Part shown: positions 29,144 through 36,932 of the stretch, piece after piece
Position numbering within the stretch: the stretch's first letter is position 1
Layout of the letters: every line of letters starts with the position of its first letter
NCBI RefSeq assembly: GCF_947241125.1
Contig: NZ_OX365700.1
Coordinates: forward strand, 3,752,001-3,816,000
Origin: Nitrospira tepida
GTDB lineage: Bacteria; Nitrospirota; Nitrospiria; Nitrospirales; Nitrospiraceae
DNA: 64,000 nucleotides
Reading direction: 5' to 3'
Notes under the pieces: generated by a model
What the model was told of the DNA's origin: nothing
Seen by the model: the letters and a program-made list of their open reading frames with translations, nothing else
Databases searched by the model: none
Translations under genes and position numbers: made by a program

Positions 29144-30297
29144 CGACCAGAGCTCGCCAGTCCGGCATTCTCCCCTATCAGCAGATCAGGCAGCTCATGG
29201 CGAGGGGCGCCATCACCGCCGCCCTGCCGATCGAAGATCGGCAGGTCCAGCCGGCGAGTCTGGACCTCCGCTTGGGCGCCAAGGCCTACCGCCTGCTGGC
29301 CAGCTTCCTTCCCGAGCAGACGGAGATCACCAGCCGCCTGAACGTGCTGGATTTCTACCAGTCCGACCTCGTGATGTACGAGATGGACCTCACGGAGGGG
29401 GCGATCCTGGAGAAGGGGCACGTGTATCTCGTGCCCTTGCTGGAGCGGCTTAACCTGCCTCCCACGCTGCGGGCCAGAGCCAACCCCAAGAGCACGACCG
29501 GCCGCCTTGATATTTTCACCAGGGTCGTCACCGACCTGAATACCGGCTACGATGAAATCCGCGCCGGCTATCGCGGCCCGCTATACCTCGAAGTCGTGCC
29601 GCGCTCGTTCACGATCAAGGTCAAGACCGGCCAATCCCTCAATCAGATCCGCTTTGTGCAAGGCCGGGTCACGATGTCCGACGCACAACTGCTGCAGCAA
29701 CATCGAGCAGACCCGCTGGTCTACCACAACCTCGCCTCCGCCACGCCGCTCGGCCCTCGCGAGCTGCGGCTGGACCGTGGCCTGTTTCTGCGCATCGACT
29801 TAAAGGGCGTGGAGCGGGACGATCAGCCGATCATCGGCTATCGGGCCAAGAAGAACAGCCACGTGATCGACCTTTCCAAAGTCGGCCACTATCGCGCCGT
29901 GGATTTTTGGGAGCCGATCAAGCGCCGGAAGGAAGGCAGCCTGTTGCTGGAGCCGGAGGAGTTCTACATCCTGGCCTCGAAGGAACGGGTCCGGGTTCCC
30001 CCCGGTTATGCGGCGGAGATGGTCGCCTATGAGGCCGCCTGCGGTGAGCTGCGGACGCATTATGCCGGGTTCTTCGACCCGGGATTCGGCTACGGCGGCA
30101 AGGGCGAGGTGCTCGGCACGCAAGTGGTGCTGGAAGTCCGGCCGCACGACGTGCCCTTCCTGATCCACGATGGACAAACCTTCTTCAAGGTTGTATATGA
30201 CAGGATGCTCAACGCCCCCAGTCACGTCTACGGCATGGCCCTGGGCTCTTCCTATCAGCGCCAAACCCTGACCCTGAGCAAACATTTTAAGGTCTAA
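29140..30297 (+). CDS. dcd: 2'-deoxycytidine 5'-triphosphate deaminase, long two-domain form
   Basis: A 385-aa protein of the dUTPase/Dcd fold that would convert dCTP to dUTP. The N-terminal half contains QPASLDLRLG and ARANPKSTTGRLD; the C-terminal half repeats the fold, with YAGFFDPGFGYGG and QRQTLTLSKHF at the end. Standard Dcd is about 190 aa; this doubled form is known from other bacteria. GTG 29140 overlaps the kamA stop by 4 bp, so translation is coupled, although the two functions have no obvious link. Confidence 0.9.
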   Translation: MTTRARQSGILPYQQIRQLMARGAITAALPIEDRQVQPASLDLRLGAKAYRLLASFLPEQTEITSRLNVLDFYQSDLVMYEMDLTEGAILEKGHVYLVPLLERLNLPPTLRARANPKSTTGRLDIFTRVVTDLNTGYDEIRAGYRGPLYLEVVPRSFTIKVKTGQSLNQIRFVQGRVTMSDAQLLQQHRADPLVYHNLASATPLGPRELRLDRGLFLRIDLKGVERDDQPIIGYRAKKNSHVIDLSKVGHYRAVDFWEPIKRRKEGSLLLEPEEFYILASKERVRVPPGYAAEMVAYEAACGELRTHYAGFFDPGFGYGGKGEVLGTQVVLEVRPHDVPFLIHDGQTFFKVVYDRMLNAPSHVYGMALGSSYQRQTLTLSKHFKV

Positions 30298-30305
30298 CGA
30301 TTTCG

Positions 30306-30695
30306 ATGACGGACGATTCACCGCCGGACGGCGGACGCCAGACATCCGGCCCCAAGAAACCGCGGCGCGTGCCCGAGCACCAGAACGTGATCGGGCTGAT
30401 GATCGGGACGGCCCTGATGTTCCTCGGCTTCTTGACCGTGCTGCTCTCCATCAGCGGCGGGTTCGAAATCGACGTCAAGCCGATCCTGCTCTATTTCGGC
30501 GGGCTCGCGATTTGGGCCAACGCCACCGTCGAAAACGTCACCGTGCGCTATCTGGTCATGGGCGGCGCAATCACCGCCGGCCTGGCCTTCTTCCACTTCG
30601 GCGAGGTGCTGTTCTGGCACAAGCAGGTCATCTTCTGGGGGACCGTCATCCTCGTCTCCTATTTCATGTTCAAGACGAGCACCCCAGGGGAATAG
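30306..30695 (+). CDS. Small integral membrane protein of unknown function
   Basis: 129 aa with a proline-rich, basic cytoplasmic N-terminus (about 30 residues) followed by four closely spaced hydrophobic segments. The third and fourth are separated by FHFGEVLFWHKQ, which contains two histidines. No family is recognised. It starts 8 bp after the dCTP deaminase stop and is followed by a 124-bp structured repeat. Confidence 0.75.
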   Translation: MTDDSPPDGGRQTSGPKKPRRVPEHQNVIGLMIGTALMFLGFLTVLLSISGGFEIDVKPILLYFGGLAIWANATVENVTVRYLVMGGAITAGLAFFHFGEVLFWHKQVIFWGTVILVSYFMFKTSTPGE

Positions 30696-30742
30696 ATAAT
30701 AGCCCTGGATCGCTAGAGACCACGGATAAAAGCAGGCTCCAG

Positions 30743-30866
30743 CAGGATGTTCAAAAAGACCGTCCAGCGCGGCCGCAGCAAGCAAAGAAACGAGGCATAC
30801 TCTTTTCGGTATGTCGAGTTTCTGAGCGTCGCGAGAACAAAGCTGGCGGGCTTTTTCAACGTCCTG
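30743..30866. repeat. 124-bp structured repeat, family B, copy 1
   Basis: The ends are imperfect inverted repeats: CAGGATGTTCAAAAAG and, inverted, CAGGACGTTGAAAAAG. The centre folds as GAAAC/GTTTC enclosing GGCATAC/GTATGTC. The second copy (50100-50224) shares most of the sequence but has AAAGG/CCTTT and GCGTAC/GTACGT at the same stem positions, so pairing is kept. The element ends 11 bp before the GT2 start codon, where it would form the 5' leader. Confidence 0.85.
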
Positions 30867-30877
30867 CCGAACACAAC

Positions 30878-31588
30878 ATGACCATCACCGTGGTCATGCC
30901 CGTGCTGAATGAAGCGCAGGCCCTGGCCGTCACCCTTCCCCACACCCTCTCGCTCGGCTTTGACGAATTGATCCTCGTAGACGGCGGCAGCACCGACGGC
31001 ACCATCGAACGGGCGCAAGCGGCTGTCGCAACCCGTTCGCCCCATCACGGTCCATGCTCCCTGACGATCATCGAGGCGCTCGCCGGCCGCGCCGGCCAAC
31101 TGAACGCCGGCGCCGCGGCGGCGCAGGGTAAGGTGCTGTTGTTTCTCCACGCAGACACGCTCCTGCCGAGCGACGCCCGGCGCGAGATCACAAAGGCCCT
31201 CGCCGATCCCTCAGTCGTGGCGGGACGGTTCGACGTCCGCTTCGACCGCGACACGTTGCTGAGCCGCACCATCGCCCGGATGATGAACCTGCGCTCGCGC
31301 TGGACCGGCATGATGACCGGCGATCAGGCGCTGTTCCTCCGAAGCGAGACATTCCGCTCCCTCGGAGGGTTCGCCGCGATCCCGCTCATGGAAGACCTCG
31401 AGCTCAGCCGCCGGCTGAAACACATGGGGAAGGTGGCATCCCTTCGCGCCCAAGTCGTGACCTCCTATCGCCGCTGGGCCCATTGCGGTCCGATCCGGAC
31501 TATTGTAAGGATGTGGGGCCTCCGGCTGTTGTATTGGCTGGGCGTGAGTCCGCACCGGCTGGCCCGTTACTACCGGCCCGTTCGCTGA
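30878..31588 (+). CDS. Family 2 glycosyltransferase (rSAM/selenodomain-associated type)
   Basis: A 236-aa GT-A-fold transferase starting ITVVMPVLNEA, with VDGGSTDGT near residue 36, the metal-binding FLHADTLLP near 92 and MEDLELSRRL near 175. It fits the group usually found next to a DUF2064 protein, which indeed follows 12 bp downstream. The donor and acceptor sugars are unknown. ATG 30878 lies immediately after repeat B, and no clear ribosome-binding site is present. Confidence 0.88.
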   Translation: MTITVVMPVLNEAQALAVTLPHTLSLGFDELILVDGGSTDGTIERAQAAVATRSPHHGPCSLTIIEALAGRAGQLNAGAAAAQGKVLLFLHADTLLPSDARREITKALADPSVVAGRFDVRFDRDTLLSRTIARMMNLRSRWTGMMTGDQALFLRSETFRSLGGFAAIPLMEDLELSRRLKHMGKVASLRAQVVTSYRRWAHCGPIRTIVRMWGLRLLYWLGVSPHRLARYYRPVR

Positions 31589-31600
31589 ACGGCATCATCC

Positions 31601-32383
31601 ATGACGCTACCGCCGCGCACAGGATCGAGCGGATCATCTCGTCATACCACCTCATCGCGCCGCGCGGAGGCCGCGTTGGTTCTCTTCGCCAAAGCTCCCA
31701 TCGCAGGCCAGGTCAAGACGAGGCTCTGCCCGCCGCTCACCCCCGATGAGGCGGCCAGTCTTCACGGCAGCTTCGTGCTCGACAGTTTGGAGCGGAGCAA
31801 GGCGGCGATCCAGCAGCAGAAGCTGTCTCTCGATCGCATCCTGGCCTGCGCGCCCTCGGCCGCTCATGCGTTCTTCAAAATTCTCGGCGAGCGCCATGGA
31901 GTCCGGCTGATCGATCAGGTGGGAGACGATCTCGGAGCCAGAATGGACCAGGCCGCGTCAACCCTGTTTGCCGAGGGCTATCGCCGCCTGCTGATCGTCG
32001 GCACGGACCTCCCGTCGCTCCCACTCTCGACCTATCGGGACGCGCTCGCACAACTGGACCGCCATCCGGTCGTGCTGGGCCCGGCCCTGGACGGAGGCTA
32101 TTATCTGTTGGGGCTCACGCAGCCGGCGCCCGAATTATTTGATCGGATCCCCTGGTCCACCGCTGAGGCGCTGAAGGCCACGCTGGCCCGCGCCGAAGCG
32201 GCCGGGCTCTCGGTGGGGCAGCTCCAATCTTGGCGGGACGCTGATACGATCGAGGATCTCCGATTCATCATTCAGGAAGCGAAACAAGACGAGCGACGGC
32301 CTAAACCGCAACGGCAGTTCTCCGCGCGGACCGCCGGCGCGTTGCAATTGATCGGCCAACGGTTACAGGCCCGCGCACAATAA
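31601..32383 (+). CDS. DUF2064 nucleotidyl/glycosyltransferase-like protein
   Basis: A 260-aa protein of the CofC-like DUF2064 family. The nucleotide-binding start is LVLFAKAPIAGQVKTRL, followed by VGTDLPSLP (about residue 130) and LGPALDGGYYLLGL (about 160). These proteins are regularly paired with the preceding GT2 type. The reaction is not established; transfer of a nucleotide or sugar phosphate is likely from the fold. The C-terminal 40 residues are basic and probably disordered. An SDR gene follows 17 bp later. Confidence 0.88.
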   Translation: MTLPPRTGSSGSSRHTTSSRRAEAALVLFAKAPIAGQVKTRLCPPLTPDEAASLHGSFVLDSLERSKAAIQQQKLSLDRILACAPSAAHAFFKILGERHGVRLIDQVGDDLGARMDQAASTLFAEGYRRLLIVGTDLPSLPLSTYRDALAQLDRHPVVLGPALDGGYYLLGLTQPAPELFDRIPWSTAEALKATLARAEAAGLSVGQLQSWRDADTIEDLRFIIQEAKQDERRPKPQRQFSARTAGALQLIGQRLQARAQ

Positions 32384-32400
32384 GTCACGGAGGAGTTTCC

Positions 32401-33135
32401 ATGTCAGCAAAAGTCGCCGCCATCCCGGGAGGAGCCAAGGGCATCGGAAGGGACATCGCGCTGGAACTGGCTTCGCAGGGCTGGCAGGTGGCCATCTGTT
32501 ATCGCAACAGCGAACAAGCGGCGAAGGCCACCTGCGACGAGATCGTCAAGCGCGGCGGCCAGGCCTTTTTGCTCCAAGCCGATGTGGCGCAGGTCGAGGC
32601 GGCGCGGAGGTTCGTGCAGGAGGTGGAGCAGCGCTGGGGCAGGATCGATGCGTTGATCCACTGCGCCGGTCCCTATCACCGGATCAAGCTGTTCGACGAG
32701 ACGCCGCAGGGCTGGAATGACATGTTCGCCGGCAACCTCCATTCCCTGTTCTATGTGGCGCAGGCAGCCGTGCCAGGCATGATCCAGCGCAAAAGCGGGC
32801 GGATCGTCACGTTCAGCATGGCCAACGCCGACCAGATGGTGTCGCAGCCGGACGTGACGGCCCACTATATCGCCAAGGCCGGGGTCCTGATCCTCACCCG
32901 TACGCTCGCCAAGCTGCTGGCGCCGCACGGGATCACCGTCAACGCCGTCTCGCCGGGCTTCATCGACTCCGGCAGCGCCCCGCCGGAGGAACTGGCCGGC
33001 ATGACCAAACGGATTCCCGCCGGCTACATCGGCCAGGTCGGCGACATCACAGCCGCCGTGCGCTACCTCCTCTCGGACGAAGCCCGGTACGTCAACGGTG
33101 CGAATCTGCAGATCAGCGGGGCCTGGGGAATATAA
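32401..33135 (+). CDS. SDR-family NAD(P)-dependent oxidoreductase (FabG-like)
   Basis: A 244-aa classical short-chain dehydrogenase. The cofactor motif reads PGGAKGIG instead of the usual TGGxxGIG, NAG is replaced by CAG in IHCAGPY, and the active-site YIAKAG is intact near residue 157. The C-terminal pattern with VNAVSPGFIDS and VNGANLQISGAWG matches 3-oxoacyl-ACP reductases. A GGAGG site sits 6 bases before the ATG. It closes the GT2-DUF2064-SDR run. The substrate is unknown; fatty acid synthesis is only one option. Confidence 0.88.
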   Translation: MSAKVAAIPGGAKGIGRDIALELASQGWQVAICYRNSEQAAKATCDEIVKRGGQAFLLQADVAQVEAARRFVQEVEQRWGRIDALIHCAGPYHRIKLFDETPQGWNDMFAGNLHSLFYVAQAAVPGMIQRKSGRIVTFSMANADQMVSQPDVTAHYIAKAGVLILTRTLAKLLAPHGITVNAVSPGFIDSGSAPPEELAGMTKRIPAGYIGQVGDITAAVRYLLSDEARYVNGANLQISGAWGI

Positions 33136-33659
33136 GGGGGGCAGGGCGCAGCAGGTCTGTCTCTTCACTCGCAGACCGCGCACCCACACGACCATCATAA
33201 TTTCTGGTGAAGGGCGGTGCCGGGGGACCTGTTGCTCACCTATTGCAACGGGTCGGGATGCGCGCAGTTGAGACAGGCCTGCGCACCCTGCTGGGAAGGC
33301 TGATGAAAGAAAATGCCGGTCGCGGAGCGTCAAGAAGGGGGTAGCGAGGCAGTATGGCCTGCCTGCTCGCAGAGGCCGCACCTCGGAAGGTGCTCCCTCC
33401 ACGCGCGCAGATGAACAAAGTCCGAACACCCCGCCTGGGAGCGCTGTTCCCCACCACACAGAGCCATAGCCTAGGGCACTTCTGACCGATCCATTCGGCC
33501 ACGCGGCTACAGTCTCTCTCCTCTACCACATCTCAGCAAATCTGCTAGGGTTTCGGCTATCGCTTGCGTGACAAGTCATCCCGATCCTCCCCTGGCCCAT
33601 ATTCTCGCGCAGAGGATCGTCTCGGCAGGGAATGAATGAAATGGAAAGGAGAGGGTCCC
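33136..33659. other. Gene-free 520-bp interval
   Basis: No convincing gene on either strand; open frames here have no family character or ribosome-binding site. It is GC-rich with several short palindromes, for example GAGGCCGCACCTC near 33375, a close match to GAGGCCGCGCCTC near 63386. A structured RNA is possible but not shown. Confidence 0.4.
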
Positions 33660-33911
33660 ATGCCCCTGGAGATGAACAATCAGATCAGGATGAAGATCCT
33701 GAAACTACTCGACGACCGTGGCGGCGCCATCAGCAAGGAGGAATGGAGACACATCGAGGCCGGCAGCATTGAGATCGATCGATACCTTGCCGAACTCATC
33801 GTTCAGGGCTGCATCCGGCATGATCAGGAAACCCGAATCTACTCGGTGACCGACACAGGCAGACACGAACTCGCCCGCCTCCAAGCAGCCGGTGACTCCA
33901 TCGGCAGTTAG
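33660..33911 (+). CDS. Small winged-helix-like protein
   Basis: 83 aa from ATG 33660, which has AGGAGAGGG upstream. The pattern MKILKLLDDRGGAISKEEW, then IDRYLAELIVQGCIRHDQ and YSVTDTGRHELARLQ, is that of a winged-helix DNA-binding domain of the PadR/ArsR-like kind: two helices, a recognition helix and a beta wing. It probably works as a dimeric repressor. It stands at the edge of the accessory islet and may regulate itself or nearby genes. Confidence 0.72.
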   Translation: MPLEMNNQIRMKILKLLDDRGGAISKEEWRHIEAGSIEIDRYLAELIVQGCIRHDQETRIYSVTDTGRHELARLQAAGDSIGS

Positions 33912-33953
33912 CCGAGTAAAGAGACCTCCGATGCATTCGTGCTTCCGTTCGGG

Positions 33954-34418
33954 TCATTTGGCGAGCCGCCACAAGATGAGCCCCAGCGCCACCAGCACGA
34001 GATCCTCGAGCGGGGAATACCAGCGCAACGGCTGGGGAAAGTAGACGCCGTAACAGCCGCAATTGGGCAGGTCGAGCCCACGGGCAAGCGAGATGGCCAT
34101 CCAGACGGCATAGACGCCGTTCAGCAGCACGGTCGCCAGCGCGGCTCTTGACAAGTGGCGTCCGGACAGGACCCAGAGGCCCAGCACCCATTCGATCGTC
34201 GTGATGAAGAGCGCGATCGGCCAGAGCGACCAGTCGGGAAAGGCGCGATAGGAGACGAGCACCTCCACGAACCCGGACAGATCGAGCGACTTCCCCAGCG
34301 CCGAGGCAAGGAGAATGCCGCCGAGCACCGCCCGGAGCACCCACTGCAACCCGATCTGCCGAGAATCCCGCTTCGTATCCGTATCAATTCGCGAGAGCGT
34401 ATGAGGAATCTTCCTCAT
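33954..34418 (-). CDS. MauE/DoxX-type redox-associated membrane protein
   Basis: 154 aa with four predicted membrane helices. An acidic-basic first loop (SALGKSLDLSGF) and a periplasmic CGCYG between helices 3 and 4 are typical of MauE/DoxX-like proteins that accompany thiol-disulfide systems. The ATG overlaps the stop of the disrupted DUF5615 toxin gene by 4 bp (ATGA), so it may have been co-translated; a later start is possible. A decayed copy of its 3' end lies at about 35383-35425. Confidence 0.75.
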   Translation of the reverse strand: MRKIPHTLSRIDTDTKRDSRQIGLQWVLRAVLGGILLASALGKSLDLSGFVEVLVSYRAFPDWSLWPIALFITTIEWVLGLWVLSGRHLSRAALATVLLNGVYAVWMAISLARGLDLPNCGCYGVYFPQPLRWYSPLEDLVLVALGLILWRLAK

Positions 34419-34981
34419 CGTCGCTGCGTGACTGTGTCACTGACCTCAATGACCTTTTCGCCAGCCCTGAGAAGCCTCTCGGCGGTAGACCAAGCCAGCG
34501 AGAGAATAACCTTCAGCCTTGCATTGGATGTGTTCCCGCAGGTGATCCAGAGTATCTGCGGCGGCGAACCCTGTTGCACGACCAGGTCGACCAAGTCACG
34601 ATCTTTAGCCCACATTATTCATGACGGTTCGTGACGAAACCACCAAGACGCCAAGTGAGACGGGCGCGTGGAGCCCCGAGAGGCCGAAGCGTACTTGAAA
34701 CAGTACGTTGAGGCCGCGAAGGGCGAGCCCGCCCGTTGGCATGCCGCGAAGCTGCATGCCAACTTGTCGCAGCGGCGTATCGGTGGTTGCAGTAGAAGTG
34801 CTCATGAATAATGTGGGTTAGTCAGGACAATCGCCCCCGCATCCCGGGCGGCGTAGAAGATATCGCGATCTTTCGCACTGCGTAGTCCCAGGTTCCTCAC
34901 CGGTACGGCTTCGACGCCATACGTCGCGCTGAGCCATCGGGCGATAACGGATGAGATTTGCGCGTCGATCCAGATCTTCAC
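34415..34981 (-). pseudogene. DUF5615 PIN-like toxin gene interrupted by a 213-bp element
   Basis: The 5' part starts at GTG 34981 (VKIWIDAQISSVIARWLS) and breaks at AGAIVLT; the 3' part resumes KDRDLVDLVVQQG and ends at 34415. Removing 34605-34821 except one CTAA joins them as AIVLTKDRDLVDL, a 117-aa protein matching DUF5615 (Mut7-C-like PIN) toxins. Conserved acidic residues D6, D38-R-D and the KD of TKDRD are present in the restored product. The start overlaps the DUF433 antitoxin stop. The split gene cannot make an intact toxin. Confidence 0.9.
34605..34821 (-). mobile_element. Transposase-less IS110-related element, copy 2
   Basis: The flanks are CTAA on both sides (TTAG at 34605 and 34818 on the plus strand), and the inverted ends CCCACATTATTCATGA are perfect over 16 bp. 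It matches copy 1 and the outer parts of the complete element at 57316. Hairpins are CGTACT/AGTACG around GTTTCA (34690-34707) and TTGGCATGC/GCATGCCAA (34736-34762). The base pairs differ from copy 1 but pairing is kept. It interrupts the DUF5615 toxin gene. Confidence 0.92.
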
Positions 34982-35202
34982 GCCGCAAGGATCGGATGGT
35001 TGAGCCGGCTACTGGCAAATCGCAGGCAGGCCGAAATATCTTCCGGTTCGAGGGCCGGCAACTCTTCGAGAACCTGCTGTTGGGTGAGTCCTGCGGCCAG
35101 CAGATCGAGGACATCGACCACACGAATCCGCATTCCGCGAATGCAGGGTCGCCCCCCACACTGCTCAGGATTCACCGTAATGCGTTCGACGAGTTCGGCC
35201 AT
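34978..35202 (-). CDS. DUF433 antitoxin
   Basis: A 74-aa protein with the DUF433 pattern: RITVNPEQCGGRPCIRGMRI, then VVDVLDLLAAGLTQQQVLEELPALEPEDI, a helix-turn-helix-like region. DUF433 proteins are the antitoxins of DUF5615 PIN-like toxins and usually repress their own operon. The toxin gene overlaps its stop by 4 bp but is broken by a mobile element, leaving an intact antitoxin. Start ATG 35202 with AAAGG upstream. Confidence 0.92.
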   Translation of the reverse strand: MAELVERITVNPEQCGGRPCIRGMRIRVVDVLDLLAAGLTQQQVLEELPALEPEDISACLRFASSRLNHPILAA

Positions 35203-35341
35203 GTGGTGGACCTTTCTGGATCAATCAGACCGACCGGGAGGCAGTGTACCAGATCAAGCCATCCAGGACCATGGCTGACAAGATTTGGGGCGATGAGACT
35301 AAGCCGCCAGTGGAAGGCTACTCAGATCGACGCTCCGTGCC

Positions 35342-35530
35342 TTAGATTGGGTGCGAGACAGACACTACTGGCTGTTCAGCGATTCGCCACAAGGTGAGCC
35401 CCAGCACGAGATCTTCCAGTCGTCCGAAGGTCTGAACCGTCTTGGCCGCGAGCCGCCCGGCAATGGCCGCCCCGATGCTGCATGACCCGCCGGTCACCGG
35501 CGCCACCCTCCCTGTAAGTCTTCCCGTCAT
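35342..35530 (-). pseudogene. Chimeric ORF: SDR head joined to a MauE/DoxX tail
   Basis: A 62-codon frame with an AAGGAG site before ATG 35530. It begins like a short-chain dehydrogenase (GRVAPVTGGSCSIGAAIAGRLA), then switches to LEDLVLGLTLWRIAEQ, which matches the C-terminus of the MauE/DoxX protein at 33954 (LEDLVLVALGLILWRLAK). DNA at 35383-35425 matches 33965-34012 with a small deletion. It is almost certainly the scar of a rearrangement rather than a functional gene. Confidence 0.75.
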
Positions 35531-35629
35531 GGTAAGGCTCCTTCGTGCCGAAAGGACTCTTGGTATCTCTTGACTCACCGGACTGGACGATAGATCCCCA
35601 CGCCTTTACCAGAAGTGGAAATCGCTACA

Positions 35630-36313
35630 CTACGAACTGGATTTCTCCTGTTCAATAGGACTTAGTTCGAGTTGTTTGAGAGGTATCCCCAGAACGCCTT
35701 TGAGAGCTCTGAAGAACCGATCAACCGTGTTGATCATCTCAACAGTCTCTTCGCGGCTAATCCTGTAACGCTGTGGAACGACGCAATCCTTGCTCCGCCA
35801 GTCGATTTCACGCGGATGCTTTAGCCCTCTCCGATGCTTGAGTGAGTTGACGGCATTCCGTAAGACTCGTATCTCATTCCAGCCCTCGACATTGCAAAGA
35901 CTGAAGCCAATGGATGTTTCTATCAGCTTCACGATCTCATCGAATGGTAAGTCAGACACCATTCTCAGCTTCGTCAGTGTCTCTGGGTTTACGTCTAACA
36001 GCTCTTGAATGTTCTTTGGACCCTTGTGAACAGTAGAGTTTAGCCACGGACCGTGGGCGAGTCGGTGTAACTCGCCCTCAACAAGCGCAACTAACTCGTA
36101 AGCGATCGCGCGTGCCGCAATCTCGATTCGCGCAATCGGATAGTCGACGGCCTGCTCAAAGTCTCCGAGCGATTGGAACTCACCAGCCAGCCTCCGCTCT
36201 TCGATTGAGCTGAGTTCACGGTCTGCCTCTACAGAAACACAATTCAGGAAGTTTTTAAGCAACTTCAACTGAATCCCGATAGTCACAAGATTCACTGTTC
36301 TTTCTTGCGTCAT
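35630..36313 (-). CDS. Hypothetical helical protein, possibly HEPN-like
   Basis: A 227-aa, mostly helical, soluble protein with lower GC than its neighbours, suggesting recent acquisition. Near residue 150 it has EIRVLRNAVNSLKHRRGLKH, which resembles the R...H motif region of HEPN-domain proteins (often RNases in toxin or defence systems), but the spacing is not canonical. No other motif is seen. It stands alone next to the DUF433/DUF5615 pair. Confidence 0.6.
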   Translation of the reverse strand: MTQERTVNLVTIGIQLKLLKNFLNCVSVEADRELSSIEERRLAGEFQSLGDFEQAVDYPIARIEIAARAIAYELVALVEGELHRLAHGPWLNSTVHKGPKNIQELLDVNPETLTKLRMVSDLPFDEIVKLIETSIGFSLCNVEGWNEIRVLRNAVNSLKHRRGLKHPREIDWRSKDCVVPQRYRISREETVEMINTVDRFFRALKGVLGIPLKQLELSPIEQEKSSS

Positions 36314-36811
36314 GTAACGCTAATTCTGCTTCAGGTTACCGGCACAAGCGAATGTGCTGCCAGATTCGCGCACACCAAACACACATATCATCTCCTACCC
36401 CTAATCCCGAACTTCGAAAGCCGTAGATGGTAGAACGGCGCCCGGCGCGGTGAGCCTCAAGCGCTTACCGCGCCGCCGTCGTCCCCACCCCATCGAGCCG
36501 CTTCGTCTCCCCAATCTCGGATGGAACGGATGCGCGGTGTGATCGCGCCATTGCGGACGCTGCCTATGCGGTAAGAAAGCAACGTATCGCGTGCGACGGC
36601 ATTGCGGCAGAACGCCGCAGCCTTAGAGGAGCAGGCGAGGAAAGGGCAAACGCATCCGACGGCCGTCTGTCTATTTCGCATGATGGCGCGACCGCACCCG
36701 CGCGCCGTTCGTCAGCCGAGACGACACTATTTCTTGAAGCGCGGGATCTGCGAGCACGAGAACACGAGAGGCGCCCATGTCCTCACCCCGAGTCCGATGC
36801 CGGACAAAAAA
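36314..36811. other. Gene-free 500-bp interval with hairpins
   Basis: No frame here looks coding. It contains a GC-rich hairpin at about 36444-36476 (GGCGCGGTGAG/CTTACCGCGCC). The segment is compositionally mixed and may be the remnant of decayed genes. It ends at the long terminator-like hairpin that follows grxD. Confidence 0.4.
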
Positions 36812-36906
36812 GGAGGGCGTCTGCCGAACTCTCGATTGCGCGCGTCGAACGAGCACATTCCGATCGTGCGCGTTTCGCGAGCAGGAGAGTTTGGCAGGCG
36901 CCCTCC
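36812..36906 (-). terminator. Long hairpin with T-run after grxD (family C, copy 1)
   Basis: Arms 36812-36833 and 36885-36906 are complementary over 22 bp (two G-U type mismatches). On the minus strand the second arm is followed directly by TTTTTT, the form of an intrinsic terminator for the glutaredoxin gene that ends 26 bp upstream. The 51-nt loop is far larger than in normal terminators, holds its own small hairpin, and matches the loop of a second element at 63449-63546 at 34 of 51 positions. Confidence 0.8.
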
Positions 36907-36932
36907 TCAAACTGTCTCTGCTGATTCGTTTC

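Noticed and set aside
33136-33659. A structured RNA such as RNase P RNA in the gene-free interval
   Set aside because: Only a short AACAAAGTCCGAACA-like string recalls the P4 region; the other conserved parts are missing.
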